The notes beneath the pieces were generated by a model. The model searched no databases. It was given only the letters and a program-made list of their open reading frames with translations, and had not been told where the DNA came from. Below, piece after piece: positions 7,050 through 7,183 of a DNA stretch of 7,183 bases. This stretch comes from Phycisphaerae bacterium (GTDB taxonomy: Bacteria > Planctomycetota > Phycisphaerae > UBA1845 > Fen-1342): NCBI GenBank assembly GCA_026984555.1, contig JALSRY010000752.1, positions 1-7,183 on the forward strand. Reading direction: 5' to 3'. A program made the translations under genes and the position numbers. Every line of letters starts with the position of its first letter. Position 1 is the first letter of the stretch.

Positions 7050-7183
7050 CTACTTTGGTTTACCTACATCTGCCTTCGACGAGCGACTCAGGGCGACCCG
7101 CAACATGCGGTGGATTTCGGGGTGCTTGTCCGGCCGCACCTCGACGCGATCCTTGAAGCTCTTGCCCAATGCGTAGAAATAAT
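7050..7183 (-). CDS. 3' end of an unidentified gene
   Basis: The minus strand is open from the window edge to a TAG at 7052-7050, giving 43 C-terminal residues. They begin YFYALGKSFKDR and continue through VEVRPDKHPEIHRMLRVALS to end in VGKPK. The balanced mix of hydrophobic and charged residues, with GC-rich third positions like the giant gene, looks like real protein rather than a chance frame. I do not recognise the family, and the fragment is too short to assign a function. The gene lies 702 bp upstream of the giant gene in the same orientation, a gap wide enough to suggest separate transcription. Confidence 0.6.
   Translation of the reverse strand, partial: YFYALGKSFKDRVEVRPDKHPEIHRMLRVALSRSSKADVGKPK

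Noticed and set aside
6718..7176. Plus-strand frame overlapping the 3' end of the upstream gene
   Set aside because: Its downstream part is antisense to the better-looking minus-strand C-terminus at 7050-7183, and its upstream part is Arg-rich and without pattern.

Overview
The window is dominated by one very large minus-strand gene. It starts at 6347, reads downward, and is still open when the window ends at position 1. That gives 2,115 codons with no stop. The product has an N-terminal membrane/signal segment, a basic Pro/Ala/Arg-rich linker, one N0-like domain, and then an unbroken array of at least 23 complete domains plus one partial domain. These array domains have the pattern of the small periplasmic 'N1' ring domains of secretins (the type II/III secretion 'short domain', Secretin_N). 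Ordinary secretins carry about three N1-type domains before a membrane pore domain. No pore domain appears in the window, so either it lies beyond position 1 or the protein lacks one.

Organism: codons end overwhelmingly in G or C, and the protein looks exported in a two-membrane bacterium. Very large proteins made of secretin short domains are, to my knowledge, mostly annotated in Planctomycetota, so I favour a high-GC planctomycete. This is inference; no rRNA or other marker gene is present.

Layout in transcription order (right to left): 7183-7050 is the 3' end of an unidentified minus-strand gene. 7049-6348 is a 702-bp gap without a convincing gene. It holds a possible terminator stem, a cluster of short perfect palindromes, a TATAAC -10 candidate at 6582-6587, several inverted repeats in the presumed leader, and a good ribosome binding site. 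6347-1 is the giant gene. Within it, 2540-570 consists of three tandem copies of a three-domain module of about 218 codons, visible at both protein and DNA level, showing that the array grew by duplicating domain triplets.

How the parts fit: the 702-bp gap with promoter-like and operator-like sequence suggests that the giant gene has its own transcription unit, separate from the upstream gene. If the protein oligomerises like known secretins, it could form a very long stacked tube in the periplasm. If not, it would be a long beads-on-a-string envelope protein. The sequence alone does not decide between these.
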